Of a DNA stretch of 64,000 nt, positions 26,212 to 34,569 are shown piece after piece. The position numbers and the translations under genes were made by a program. Location: NCBI RefSeq assembly GCF_025264625.1, contig NZ_CP093313.1:992001-1056000 (forward strand), in the 5' to 3' direction. Numbering within the stretch: position 1 is the stretch's first letter; each line of letters starts with the position of its first letter. The DNA comes from Occallatibacter riparius. GTDB lineage: Bacteria; Acidobacteriota; Terriglobia; Terriglobales; Acidobacteriaceae. The notes below the pieces were generated by a model. It was not told where the DNA came from and did no database searches. It worked only from the letters and a program-made list of their open reading frames with translations.

Positions 26212-27084
26212 TCAGTTCGCGATCAGTTCCGGCGCATCTTCATCTCCCACTGCGGGGAGATCCTTTTCGATCAATTCAATGATCCGTTTCGCGGCGGTGC
26301 TGATTGTCGCCAATGATTGGGTGAGCATTTCTGGCGTGACATCGTAGGTGGCCAGGTAGAACGGGCTGCCATGCTGAATTCCAAAATGCGAGAGTACGAC
26401 GAATGAAGTAGACTCCGCCTCAAGTTCACGCTGCTGGCGGGTCGTGTTCTTCCGGATTTCCGCCTGTTTGTGAAGAATCTCGTGTGCCTGCTCATGGATG
26501 ATTACCGCTACGCGGTCGCTGTTGCTGAGGGCTTGATTGATCTGTATTTTGCCGCCGAGGCTGTAGCCTTCCGCGCCGTCCGTGATTGTCTTGTATTCAA
26601 GCTCGATTCCAAGCTCACGGCATGCGCGTTCAGCATGCGGCAGGAGTTCTGCACAATCCCCTTTGACCTTCCACGGCAAAGAGGGAACCGGCTGGCCATC
26701 GGTACTCCCAATGTCGAACACGGTTGCCGCGCGAAATCCTCGTAGTGTGCCGATTGCGTGCACCTGCTCTTCGATTTCTTCGTCCTGCTGCTCGCGCTTC
26801 TTCGACTTGTAAATGCAGGGAGCAAGGATCGTGATTCCTTTTTCACCTTTGCGCACGAATCGGTTCATCTTGCGCCAGGCGTGAAAGCCAGCGACGCGCG
26901 TTGCGGTTGGGCATTGCATGGAAATCAGAAGCTGGTTGTTCCAGGAATAGCTGTGAAATTGGGCCATCGCGTTCAGCCATCCACGGAAAATGTCACTACG
27001 GCGGGCTGCATCGGTTTCGGCGGCGAGGGCGTTGACGCTGGTTTCGATCTGCTGGGCCAGTTCACGGGCTTTGTCGGTTGTCAT
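26212..27084 (-). CDS. ardC: ArdC-like antirestriction protein with zincin domain
   Basis: A 290-residue protein. The first ~130 residues form the ssDNA-binding ArdC N-terminal domain (FHSYSWNNQLLISMQ, GFHAWRKMNRFVRKGEKGI); the second half is a metallopeptidase-like domain with HEQAH near residue 196. ArdC proteins are made early after conjugation and protect incoming DNA from restriction. The open frame reaches 27198, but that N-terminal part is translation of a DNA repeat also found before the ParB-like gene; the ATG at 27084 with GGAG ten bases upstream is the likely start. Confidence 0.85.
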   Translation of the reverse strand: MTTDKARELAQQIETSVNALAAETDAARRSDIFRGWLNAMAQFHSYSWNNQLLISMQCPTATRVAGFHAWRKMNRFVRKGEKGITILAPCIYKSKKREQQDEEIEEQVHAIGTLRGFRAATVFDIGSTDGQPVPSLPWKVKGDCAELLPHAERACRELGIELEYKTITDGAEGYSLGGKIQINQALSNSDRVAVIIHEQAHEILHKQAEIRKNTTRQQRELEAESTSFVVLSHFGIQHGSPFYLATYDVTPEMLTQSLATISTAAKRIIELIEKDLPAVGDEDAPELIAN

Positions 27085-27104
27085 GGGGTCTGCTCTCCGG
27101 GGCT

Positions 27105-27318
27105 TTTTGGTATTGGCGGTTGTTGTTAACCAACAACCCCTGAGCCACCCGGCGGCGAGGGCGGGGGTAGCAAGTGCAAGCCGAGGGGGATCACCCATCT
27201 CTTGGAGCGCAACGGATGTGAAGCGGAAAGAGGCGGAGCGCAGCGGAGGTCTGCACGGAACGCAGTGGAGGAAGACTGGGGATACGGCTAGCGCGCGCGA
27301 GGGGCAGCGCCCATTAGG
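27105..27318 (-). repeat. ~200-bp leader repeat, copy A (upstream of ardC)
   Basis: On the minus strand this 214-base segment ends 20 bases before the ardC start. It is nearly identical to 48058-48259, upstream of the ParB-like gene; copy A carries about 12 extra bases. It is GC-rich with self-complementary parts, including GGGCGCTGCCC at its upstream end and a GTTGTTGGTTAACAACAAC stem at its downstream end. It could be a shared 5' untranslated RNA or a folded single-strand promoter. Confidence 0.8.
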
Positions 27319-27356
27319 GAAGGTACGTCGCTTGTTTCAATTAGTCGGCCGCTGTT

Positions 27357-28433
27357 CTAGTCGGAGCGCCAATCGGCGGCGAGTAGCGCGAAAGCTTCGA
27401 TAGTTCCGGCACCTCTCAAGATGGGGTAGTCTGGAAGACGCCTAGTCAGGTTTATATATGCTTCCGGATGCGACGCGAAACAATTCTTGCGCTTTCGGAA
27501 GATTGCATATCGTATCCCTTCAGTGACAATCAATCTTTCGCAATGACTACGTTCCGCTGCCTGCACATAGCCCTCGCCTTGTTCCTTTGCGATCAGGCAA
27601 GCCTTATTCATCGCCTTACCCTCCAATACTGCTGCGAGGTTCGCGTCAGTACGAGGTAAGCGCGAGAACAGCGCAAGATCAATGTTTTTCCACTCAATGG
27701 CCATGCGTTGCGGCGTCCAACCCAAAGCTCGAAGTAGAGGAACTACAAGGTAAGCAACTGTTTCATTCTCTGCAGGCTTGTCCTTTGCACGCTTGTACCA
27801 TCCGGAGAGCATCTCGAGTTCGCGCATCCGATCGATTACGGTATTTGCATCGCTCAGACCAATTCCGAGATCGAACAGTCCTTCTGTGAGTTGCTCCAAC
27901 GATACCCGTTCGCGAGGCACAGCGTGCTGACAGGTTTCAGGCAAAGTCGTGAGCTTTCTGGAAGAGGCAGTTCGAGGAACGTCCAGCCCTTCTATCCACC
28001 CCTGTAATTCGGTGGAGCAGGCATCCTGAACGGAATCACCAAACCGCAAGACATTGGCTCCAAGGTTTGTTGGAGCGTCCTTATATTTCCAGATCCAGCG
28101 AACTCGCCGGACATGTTGCAGATCCCATCCGTCGATGTCGCCGAAGTCGTCTAGCCAAAGGTAATCACTCGCAACTTCGCCGACCGCGCAAACATTAGAC
28201 GAACCTTTGCGGAGGATGACCAAGTCTCCTATAGCCATCTGATCGGCGAAGCGACGTATGATCGTGGCCTGATTTCGCGTTCGGGCTTCGACTACGGCAG
28301 CCTCGCAATCCGGCCAGGGTCCATATTCACCAGGTCCAATGGCGATGACATCCCATTCGATGAAGAGGTCATGATATGCCCGCTCTCCGTCTCCTGCCGC
28401 AACTTGCCAGATCCTCCGGCCATTTATCAGCAT
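27357..28433 (-). CDS. EVE-like domain fused to HsdR-N-like nuclease domain
   Basis: A 358-residue protein. Residues 1-120 (RIWQVAAGDGERAYHDLFIE, WDVIAIGPGEYGPW, IGDLVILRKGSSNVCAVGEV) look like an EVE/PUA-type base-reading domain. Residues 215-345 contain PLLRALGW, IDLALFSRL and AAVLEGKAMNKACLIAKEQG, the D...E-x-K layout of the HsdR N-terminal nuclease-like domain (PD-(D/E)XK). Such fusions act as modification-dependent restriction enzymes. It lies between ardC and ssb on the same strand. The EVE call rests on fold resemblance, the nuclease call is firmer. Confidence 0.55.
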   Translation of the reverse strand: MLINGRRIWQVAAGDGERAYHDLFIEWDVIAIGPGEYGPWPDCEAAVVEARTRNQATIIRRFADQMAIGDLVILRKGSSNVCAVGEVASDYLWLDDFGDIDGWDLQHVRRVRWIWKYKDAPTNLGANVLRFGDSVQDACSTELQGWIEGLDVPRTASSRKLTTLPETCQHAVPRERVSLEQLTEGLFDLGIGLSDANTVIDRMRELEMLSGWYKRAKDKPAENETVAYLVVPLLRALGWTPQRMAIEWKNIDLALFSRLPRTDANLAAVLEGKAMNKACLIAKEQGEGYVQAAERSHCERLIVTEGIRYAIFRKRKNCFASHPEAYINLTRRLPDYPILRGAGTIEAFALLAADWRSD

Positions 28434-28561
28434 GTGCTTCTTTCTCGTTGGATTATGAATTCGCTGTTGATGTTAACACCGACGCGGGCATGAACGCCGG
28501 ATCGTCGTTCATGCCAATTGGACGAAGTCGTTTAGGGCGACGAACAGTGGTTACATAAGAA

Positions 28562-28583
28562 GGGCGGCCCCGAGAGGCCGCCC
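28562..28583 (-). terminator. terminator hairpin after ssb
   Basis: GGGCGGCC-CCGAGA-GGCCGCCC on the plus strand, read on the minus strand as a perfect 8-base GC stem followed by TTCTTAT, 18 bases after the ssb stop codon. Confidence 0.65.
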
Positions 28584-28601
28584 GGTAGCATGCCGAATCG
28601 C

Positions 28602-28973
28602 TCACTCATCCGAGGCCTGATCGTCGGAAGGAGCTGGCGCTCCTCCTTTGGTGAGACGCTGGATCTTGCTCGCGTGGATCTCGGCGACGCGATGTTTCAT
28701 GGTGGCGCCGTTGATTTCTTCGGCGTATTCACGATAGCGAATCGTGCCATCAACGCTGATGAGCTGGCCTTTCTGGAGAGTCTTCGCGAAGCGTGAAAGA
28801 TTGCGCCATGCGTAGACGCGGTGCCACTCGGTGCGGCTTTCGTAGTCGCCCTGATCGTTTTTCCAGCTGTCCTTGGTGGCAATGCTCAGGACAACGTACT
28901 CTTGCTGGTTCTTGTCCGTCTTGGCTTCAGCGTCGTGTCCGATACGGCCGATGAGAAGTGTGCGATTGTACAT
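28602..28973 (-). CDS. ssb: single-stranded DNA-binding protein
   Basis: A 123-residue SSB: MYNRTLLIGRIGHDAE, YVVLSIATKDSWKN, EWHRVYAWRNLSRFAKTLQK, GQLISVDGTIRYREY. It coats the incoming strand. The C-terminus (DDQASDE) is acidic but lacks the DIPF tip that recruits host partners. The ATG at 28973 has GAGGAG eight bases upstream; the frame continues to 29345 over a structured leader and is not coding there. Confidence 0.9.
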   Translation of the reverse strand: MYNRTLLIGRIGHDAEAKTDKNQQEYVVLSIATKDSWKNDQGDYESRTEWHRVYAWRNLSRFAKTLQKGQLISVDGTIRYREYAEEINGATMKHRVAEIHASKIQRLTKGGAPAPSDDQASDE

Positions 28974-29345
28974 TTTTGTAGCTCCTCTGTTGAGGGTTTG
29001 CCCGCTGGGTGCGGTACATGCTTGCCCGGAGGGTGTGCCGGCGCGACCCACTCCCAAGGCGACCGAGGAAGTTTTCCGGAAGGGGACCCAAGCTTGCCTT
29101 GGCGGGAGGAGTCCGGAACCAGGAAGGCGCGAAGCGAACTTCAGAGGGAGAGCGTGCGTCCGCTGGGCGGGGGTGCTCTTAGCGCGGCACGCTGAACGCA
29201 TCCGCGGTAGAAAGCCCGATCTGGAGCTGCGGACAATCGCGCTACTCGCTTGAGCCCAGCTGAAGCTGACCGAGCAGACGGGCGGATGAGTGCGTTGCCC
29301 TGAAATCAGCAGACGAGAAGGCAGCGCCCATCGTGGGCCTTTCAC
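28974..29345 (-). other. long structured leader upstream of ssb
   Basis: About 370 GC-rich bases without a gene. Its upstream end shares GGGCGCTGCC with the leader repeats of ardC and parB, and it has a similar C-rich/CCCCCGCCC stretch, but the rest differs, so it may be a distant third copy. GC-rich inverted repeats (for example GCCCACGATGGGC) are present. Confidence 0.4.
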
Positions 29346-29450
29346 GAAAGTGAAATTGGCATTATTCGATTTCGTTGGGGGATGCCTACCGGCCTAATAT
29401 GTGGAGTATCCCCAATGCAACTCGGGAGGCCGATCTGACGAGGCCCTGCC

Positions 29451-30527
29451 ATGGCGTTGACGCGCGACAACCACTTTGTTCCGCAGCTATATCTGCGGAA
29501 TTTCGCTTCAGATTCATCGAAAGTGCATGAGTATTTAACGCTCGTATCCCGCCCGCGTGTGCCTCTCTGGAAAACAGTCGATGTCGCAGGAACTGGTTAC
29601 GAGACGGACTTATACACAAGAATCGTCCAGGGCGAGGAAGCTGACGACATCGAGCAATGGATGCATCGCGATTTCGAAACGCCAGCTCGCGAAGCCATCC
29701 GAAACGTACTCGCGGACCGGGATCTGACACAGGATGACTGGAATCGACTCGTCCACCTGTTAGCTGCGCAGATCGTACGAACTCCAGCTTTCCTCGTTAA
29801 AAACCTCAATAGCTGGGGCGAGCAAACAAAACAGGTTCTTCAGCAGTCTCAAAGAGACCTAGAACGCCGGTTGCGAGAGGCTAAGGCGAAAGGGGAGAAG
29901 CTCGTTCCAAAAAGTAGTCCCAAACATAGCTACATCCCGCTGCGTTTCGAAGTGCGTGAGGTGCCGGATCGCAAAAAGGTCCAATTGGTCACGACCGTTC
30001 TAGTGGGGCGTGGCCATTGGTTCCAGGCCATGGAAGTCGTGTTGACGAGTACAGTGAAGATGCTTCTCAAGCACAAGTGGTCCATTGTCGAGGCGCCAGT
30101 TGGGCTGCCGTGGTTCACGAGTGACGATCCGGTGATCTGCCTCAACTACAGATCTCCAACAGACTACGATTTCAAAGCAGGGTGGGGCGTTCCAAAAGCG
30201 AACATCCTGTTCCCTCTTAGTCCGCGACACATGATGTTCACCCAAGTAGGAGACGATTTCTACCCTCGGCGGGCACCCTCACGCCACATCGCTAGAGTGT
30301 TTCGGGACATCATTGCGAAGCATGCTTATCGACGAATTTACTCATCCGAAAGAGAGGAAAAGATTTCTTCTCTTAGACCTCGCGTCGTAGATGAGAAATT
30401 GTTCCGACAAGAACGGCTCGCTTGGCGTAACTGGTACGAAGTTCAGAATGAAGCCGAGAAGCAATTCTGGGACGAGTCTCAGCATTCAGAATTTTGGTCG
30501 AAGCACCGCGATAAAAATCGTTCCTGA
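29451..30527 (+). CDS. DUF4238 domain protein
   Basis: A 358-residue protein starting with NHFVPQLYLRNFA, the diagnostic N-terminus of DUF4238, with a later PWFTSDDPVICLN motif and a LFPLSPRHMMF strand, also typical. The family is widespread on mobile elements and near defence genes; I know of no proven activity. It stands alone on the plus strand among minus-strand leading-region genes. Confidence 0.8.
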   Translation: MALTRDNHFVPQLYLRNFASDSSKVHEYLTLVSRPRVPLWKTVDVAGTGYETDLYTRIVQGEEADDIEQWMHRDFETPAREAIRNVLADRDLTQDDWNRLVHLLAAQIVRTPAFLVKNLNSWGEQTKQVLQQSQRDLERRLREAKAKGEKLVPKSSPKHSYIPLRFEVREVPDRKKVQLVTTVLVGRGHWFQAMEVVLTSTVKMLLKHKWSIVEAPVGLPWFTSDDPVICLNYRSPTDYDFKAGWGVPKANILFPLSPRHMMFTQVGDDFYPRRAPSRHIARVFRDIIAKHAYRRIYSSEREEKISSLRPRVVDEKLFRQERLAWRNWYEVQNEAEKQFWDESQHSEFWSKHRDKNRS

Positions 30528-30758
30528 GCTCCCCAGTCCGACAAACTGACGCGGATCAGAGCGGCGAGGCTCGGTTTATGCATAATCCGCCAAATCGCGT
30601 TTCCAAGTACCCTGATTCCGGAAATACGATTATACGATTAGTCCGAAAGCGACCAATGACGAGCTGTTCAGAAGGGCGAATCTACCCCTTTCCGCCTGTC
30701 TAGCCTTACGCCGGTAGTGGTATTCGGAATTCCTTGGCCAAGACAGGCTTCGGGTGAC

Positions 30759-31553
30759 TTAAAGAATCTTCAAAGTCTGAAGTTCACAGTAACGTTCCGC
30801 CAAAGCCCTTGAGGCCGTTGTGTGCTCAGGGACAAATCCGGTCATTTTATTTGTTTGGAGCATTGAGACGAACGTCAGGATATCGACTGCGCTAATCGTC
30901 TTATAGAAATTGATTGGCCGTCCGTAGTCGGAGTCCCGGTAGGCACCGTGAAGAACCCCGTGCCGATTGGTCTTGTCCAGCAATGGGTAGAGAACCGAAG
31001 TTTCGAAAAAGTACTTCGTCAGGAAATCGAGAGATCCAGTGAGCATATCCTCGATCTCTTGTGTCTTTCCTATCTTTCGAGCCCACGCATCGTCTTTCGC
31101 ATTCGTTATCAATTCGACAAAAACGGCCTTAACTGAGCCTTCATGCTTTAGGCCCCTAGTACGTGCGAGCTCACGGCCCGCCCCTTCAACTACCGGCATC
31201 AGTCCGGCCACAGCTACATGATGAAGGCTGGAAAAATGCGCTGCAATCGATTCCGCAATAGTCCCTTTGTATTGATCCACGACGGGGATCTGCGCATACA
31301 TGTTGATGACCATCGATGCCAACCGGTCGGGAGTGTAGAAGAACCCTAATACCCGCTCGACCTTGGCTTCATCAAATTGACCGTTCGCATCGTTGATCTC
31401 GCGCGAAAGAATGTCTAGTCGGCCTTGATTGCCATAAGGTGGCATGAACCAGCCGATGGACTTCATAGCCTTCACCGTCTCGTCGTAACGGCCTGGCCCC
31501 GCTTGAACTGGATATTCCAATCGTAGAACCTCCCTCCGTTCATTGAACTCCAC
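30759..31553 (-). CDS. hypothetical helical protein with HEPN-like motif
   Basis: A 264-residue helical protein. Near residue 205 it has NRHGVLHGAYRD, an R-x4-H motif preceded by Asn in a long helix, the signature of HEPN-type RNases found in abortive-infection proteins. This is suggestive only: the rest of the sequence does not match a family I can name. It is not obviously linked to a nucleotidyltransferase partner. Confidence 0.45.
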   Translation of the reverse strand: MEFNERREVLRLEYPVQAGPGRYDETVKAMKSIGWFMPPYGNQGRLDILSREINDANGQFDEAKVERVLGFFYTPDRLASMVINMYAQIPVVDQYKGTIAESIAAHFSSLHHVAVAGLMPVVEGAGRELARTRGLKHEGSVKAVFVELITNAKDDAWARKIGKTQEIEDMLTGSLDFLTKYFFETSVLYPLLDKTNRHGVLHGAYRDSDYGRPINFYKTISAVDILTFVSMLQTNKMTGFVPEHTTASRALAERYCELQTLKIL

Positions 31554-31669
31554 CGATACGTGAATTCATCGCCAAAGTGCTTATCGAGCAAGGAACAGAG
31601 TATGGGCCAGGCGTTTTCTTCTGCAAGTCGCCTCTTCGGCGGCAACAAGTGAATGGGCGAGCCCTGGCC

Positions 31670-32536
31670 TTACAATCTGGCCCACGCCCGGGCCTTTAAG
31701 AGCGTACGACGGATGTAGGCCGCCCTCCGGGAAGGATTCAGATCACGGGAAAGATAGTCATCTTCCAGTGCACGCATGATGGCGTCTTCGGGCATTTCGA
31801 GGGACAGTGCCGAGATACAGAAAGCTATATCGGCTGCGGCCGGACGATCATGGTATCTGGGCAGGGCACGGAAACGCTCGACCGAGAGATTCAAGTACCT
31901 CCTCCCCGCGTGGGGAAAGCGCTTCTGCTGCTCAATGCGGCGTTCAATTGCGAGCCTGTTCTCTTCCTGCTGGAGCTGGTACCGGCTCGCCACCTCCAAG
32001 CCAAATGCCTCTGCCCGCGTGAACTGTTTTCCCGAACAACTTCGCAAAAGAACGAACGGGAAGAATCCGTTTAGCTGCCTGTGTTTCGGCTTGCAATTCG
32101 TAAAGCCGGGCAAGCGACCAAACCGCCTCCAATCCGCCGCACTTGGATCGGCCGCGTAACGTCGAGCCAATTCCTGGGCGATGAACGTAGAGACGGGAGA
32201 TTCGTAGGTGCGGTGATGCTTCAGCCACCCTTGGAAGTTCCCAGGACTCGTCTCGACGACCGCGCAGGGCTCGAAGCCATCAGCCGACAGCCGGTCAACG
32301 GATTCCTGCCTAAGATCGTCGAGAACAGTCAGATTGTGAATTCCCGATGGACGGACATAGATGTGCGCTCCGCGTGCATTCTGGCTTTTGAGGAACTTGA
32401 GCTTGGTTAAGATCGCCTCTTTTGTGAGACTTGCGTGGCCGGGGAACATGCCCCGCTCGCTCAGAACGCCAACGTCATAGCTGGCCGCTGCGAGCGCATC
32501 AAGCATTCTGTGAACTGCGATGATCGTTCTGTCCAT
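31670..32536 (-). CDS. RepB-like DNA primase
   Basis: A 288-residue protein with the RepB/archaeo-eukaryotic primase-like pattern: HIYVRPSGIHNLTVLDDL, CAVVETSPGNFQGWLKHH and WRRFGRLPGFTNCKPKHR. Related plasmid primases make primers on transferred or replicating plasmid strands. It is divergent from trbB; the ~95 bases between them hold the operator palindrome (site c), which may control both. Confidence 0.75.
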   Translation of the reverse strand: MDRTIIAVHRMLDALAAASYDVGVLSERGMFPGHASLTKEAILTKLKFLKSQNARGAHIYVRPSGIHNLTVLDDLRQESVDRLSADGFEPCAVVETSPGNFQGWLKHHRTYESPVSTFIAQELARRYAADPSAADWRRFGRLPGFTNCKPKHRQLNGFFPFVLLRSCSGKQFTRAEAFGLEVASRYQLQQEENRLAIERRIEQQKRFPHAGRRYLNLSVERFRALPRYHDRPAAADIAFCISALSLEMPEDAIMRALEDDYLSRDLNPSRRAAYIRRTLLKARAWARL

Positions 32537-32576
32537 AAGCTACCTCGATATCGGAAAGAAGATGGTGTATGATGCA

Positions 32577-32624
32577 CCGTATTGAAATGCGCATTTCTAT
32601 GATACTGTGTGAAATGTACATCGC
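32577..32624 (+). promoter_or_regulatory. trb promoter with perfect operator palindrome (site c) and a second partial copy
   Basis: CCGTAT, then TGAAATGCGCATTTC, then TATGAT; the core GAAATGCGCATTTC (32584-32597) is a perfect 14-base palindrome. A degenerate copy, GAAATGTACATCGC, lies at 32611-32624, 27 bases further on and just before the trbB start. Two operators in tandem suggest cooperative control of the mating-pore operon. Confidence 0.65.
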
Positions 32625-32632
32625 GGTAGACC

Positions 32633-33658
32633 ATGGCAGCGGAAATTCTCCCCATTGACGAAAAATTTGGCCGGCTCGTGGAGAAGCTGCGTTATGAGCT
32701 TGGCGACACGGTATGCGAACTCCTGGATAGAGATCGGCGTGTCGAAGACATTTCTCTCAATCCTGATGGAGCTTTGTGGGTGAAGAGAACCGGAGCGCCA
32801 TTTGAAAGGTGCGGTTCACTTGCTCCAGGACTGGCACAGGGAGCCATGATGACGATCGCTTCGATGCGCAAGACGACCATCACGGACCGGCATCCGGTTC
32901 TTGAAACGAACCTGCCCGTCTGGGGCTCGCGCTTTGCCGGGATCATCGAGCCGGTGGTGACAGCGCCAACGTTTGTGATCCGCCAGCCATCAGCCCAACG
33001 GTTTGGACTGAAGGACTACGAGCAGGCGGGAATTCTCTCGCGGAAGGGAGATCCTCGCAATCGCACGCGAAAGCAGATGGAGTTTCTTGAGGCAGTTGAG
33101 GGCCTGAGTCATCGTCAGGTCATCGAAAAGGCACTTCAGGAGCGGCGGAACATTGTGCTCGTCGGTTCGACTGGCGCCGGGAAGACGACTCTCGGCAATG
33201 CAATTCTAGCTGGAATTGCCGACCTCACTCCGCATGATCGCGTGATTGTGATCGAGGATACGCCGGAGCTGCAGATTGAATGTGCGAACCACGTGAGCAT
33301 GTTGGCGACTACGGATTTCCCGATCCGCGGGTGCGTGATGGTCTCAATGCGACTGAGGCCTTCTCGGATCGTAGTGGGTGAGGTCCGCGATGGGACGGCA
33401 TTGGAACTCCTGAAGGCGTGGAATACCGGCCACCCCGGAGGAATTCTCACGGTCCACGCTAATGACGCTTATGCGGGACTGGTTCGGCTGGAGGATCTGG
33501 TTCGTGAAGCGACCCCGGCTCCTCAGCAGCGTTTCATCGGAGAGGTTGTGGACCTTGTGATTTCGATCTTTCTCGACCCACTCGAGGGTCGGAAGGTGCG
33601 TGAAGTCGCGGTGGTGTCCGGCTATGAGGAAGGACACTACCGCCTGACGCAAGTGTGA
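32633..33658 (+). CDS. trbB: TrbB (VirB11-type) secretion ATPase
   Basis: A 341-residue hexameric traffic ATPase for the mating pore. Walker A is GSTGAGKTT near residue 178, the Asp-box VIEDTPELQ follows, and the His-box TGHPGGILTVHAN is intact. It opens a ten-gene trb operon in RP4-like order. Confidence 0.95.
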   Translation: MAAEILPIDEKFGRLVEKLRYELGDTVCELLDRDRRVEDISLNPDGALWVKRTGAPFERCGSLAPGLAQGAMMTIASMRKTTITDRHPVLETNLPVWGSRFAGIIEPVVTAPTFVIRQPSAQRFGLKDYEQAGILSRKGDPRNRTRKQMEFLEAVEGLSHRQVIEKALQERRNIVLVGSTGAGKTTLGNAILAGIADLTPHDRVIVIEDTPELQIECANHVSMLATTDFPIRGCVMVSMRLRPSRIVVGEVRDGTALELLKAWNTGHPGGILTVHANDAYAGLVRLEDLVREATPAPQQRFIGEVVDLVISIFLDPLEGRKVREVAVVSGYEEGHYRLTQV

Positions 33659-33760
33659 CGAAGCGGTTCCGCCAACCAGCGGAGCTAATCCATTGGCGGC
33701 GTGCAGGACCTGCCGGCACGCATAACCGATGTGCCCGGCGGGCACAGGAGGCAAATGGCA

Positions 33761-34189
33761 ATGACTCGGCACGAATGGTTGAAAAGGATTGCGCGCAGAT
33801 TCGGCAGGAGGGGTGTCGGCCGCTTTGGATTTCAGTTGGGCGTACTGTTTGCCCTTGGCACGGCTGGAGCATTTGCGTCCGAAACCGGCACAAACCTGCC
33901 GTGGGAAGGTCCACTAACAACGTTGGTCACCTCACTGACTGGCCCGGTCGCTTATGCCATCTCGGTGATTGCAATCGTTGCGCTTGGAGCGACGCTGGCA
34001 TTCGCCGGCGGCGAGATGGGCGAAACGATGAAACGCTTGCTCCATGTGGGAATCGCCGTGTGCTGCGTGGTCTTCGCTGCACAGGTGATGACTTCCTTCA
34101 TCGGGCAGTCCGCGGAGGTTGCGATGTTCATGCAGCCTCTGCATTCCGCAGTTTCGTTCCTTGGGCATTCGGTAATCGCCCAGGGGTAA
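33761..34189 (+). CDS. trbC: TrbC/VirB2-type pilin
   Basis: About 142 residues: a long basic signal region with a hydrophobic core (LGVLFALGTAGAFAS), then two membrane helices (PVAYAISVIAIVALGATLAFA and RLLHVGIAVCCVVFA). The mature pilin would be processed by signal peptidase and TraF. Start ATG at 33761 lies nine bases after GGAGG; the ATG at 33755 is too close. Confidence 0.85.
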   Translation: MTRHEWLKRIARRFGRRGVGRFGFQLGVLFALGTAGAFASETGTNLPWEGPLTTLVTSLTGPVAYAISVIAIVALGATLAFAGGEMGETMKRLLHVGIAVCCVVFAAQVMTSFIGQSAEVAMFMQPLHSAVSFLGHSVIAQG

Positions 34190-34251
34190 ACACCAACCTA
34201 TGAGGGGCGACGAATTTGAACGCTCTCGCCCCTCATCACCTGGAGACCGTT

Positions 34252-34560
34252 ATGGAAGATCAGCCAGTATTTACCCCTATGCGCGCGTCTCTGAATCGGC
34301 CTCAATTGCTGATGGGCGGAGATCGCGAGCTGGTTCTGCTCAGTGGTCTCTTGCTCGCGTTAGTGGCTGTCAGCGTTATGTCGTTTCTGTCCTTCTTGAT
34401 TGCAGGGGGCAGCTTTATGGCGATTGTCGCGGTGTTGGCCCGAATGGGCAAAGAGGACCCGCTGATGCGAAAGGTCTATGCGCGGCATTTGTCCTACAAG
34501 GATTTCTATCCCGCGAAGAGCGGGGTTGCTGTTGTAGGGAAACCGTCTCGGCGAGGATAA
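34252..34560 (+). CDS. trbD: TrbD/VirB3-like protein
   Basis: A 102-residue inner-membrane protein with the typical N-terminus PVFTPMRASLNRPQLLMGGD and two adjacent membrane helices. Start ATG at 34252 follows GGAG by about six bases; an upstream TTG is less likely. It sits between trbC and trbE as in RP4. Confidence 0.88.
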   Translation: MEDQPVFTPMRASLNRPQLLMGGDRELVLLSGLLLALVAVSVMSFLSFLIAGGSFMAIVAVLARMGKEDPLMRKVYARHLSYKDFYPAKSGVAVVGKPSRRG

Positions 34561-34569
34561 GGAGCAGCG

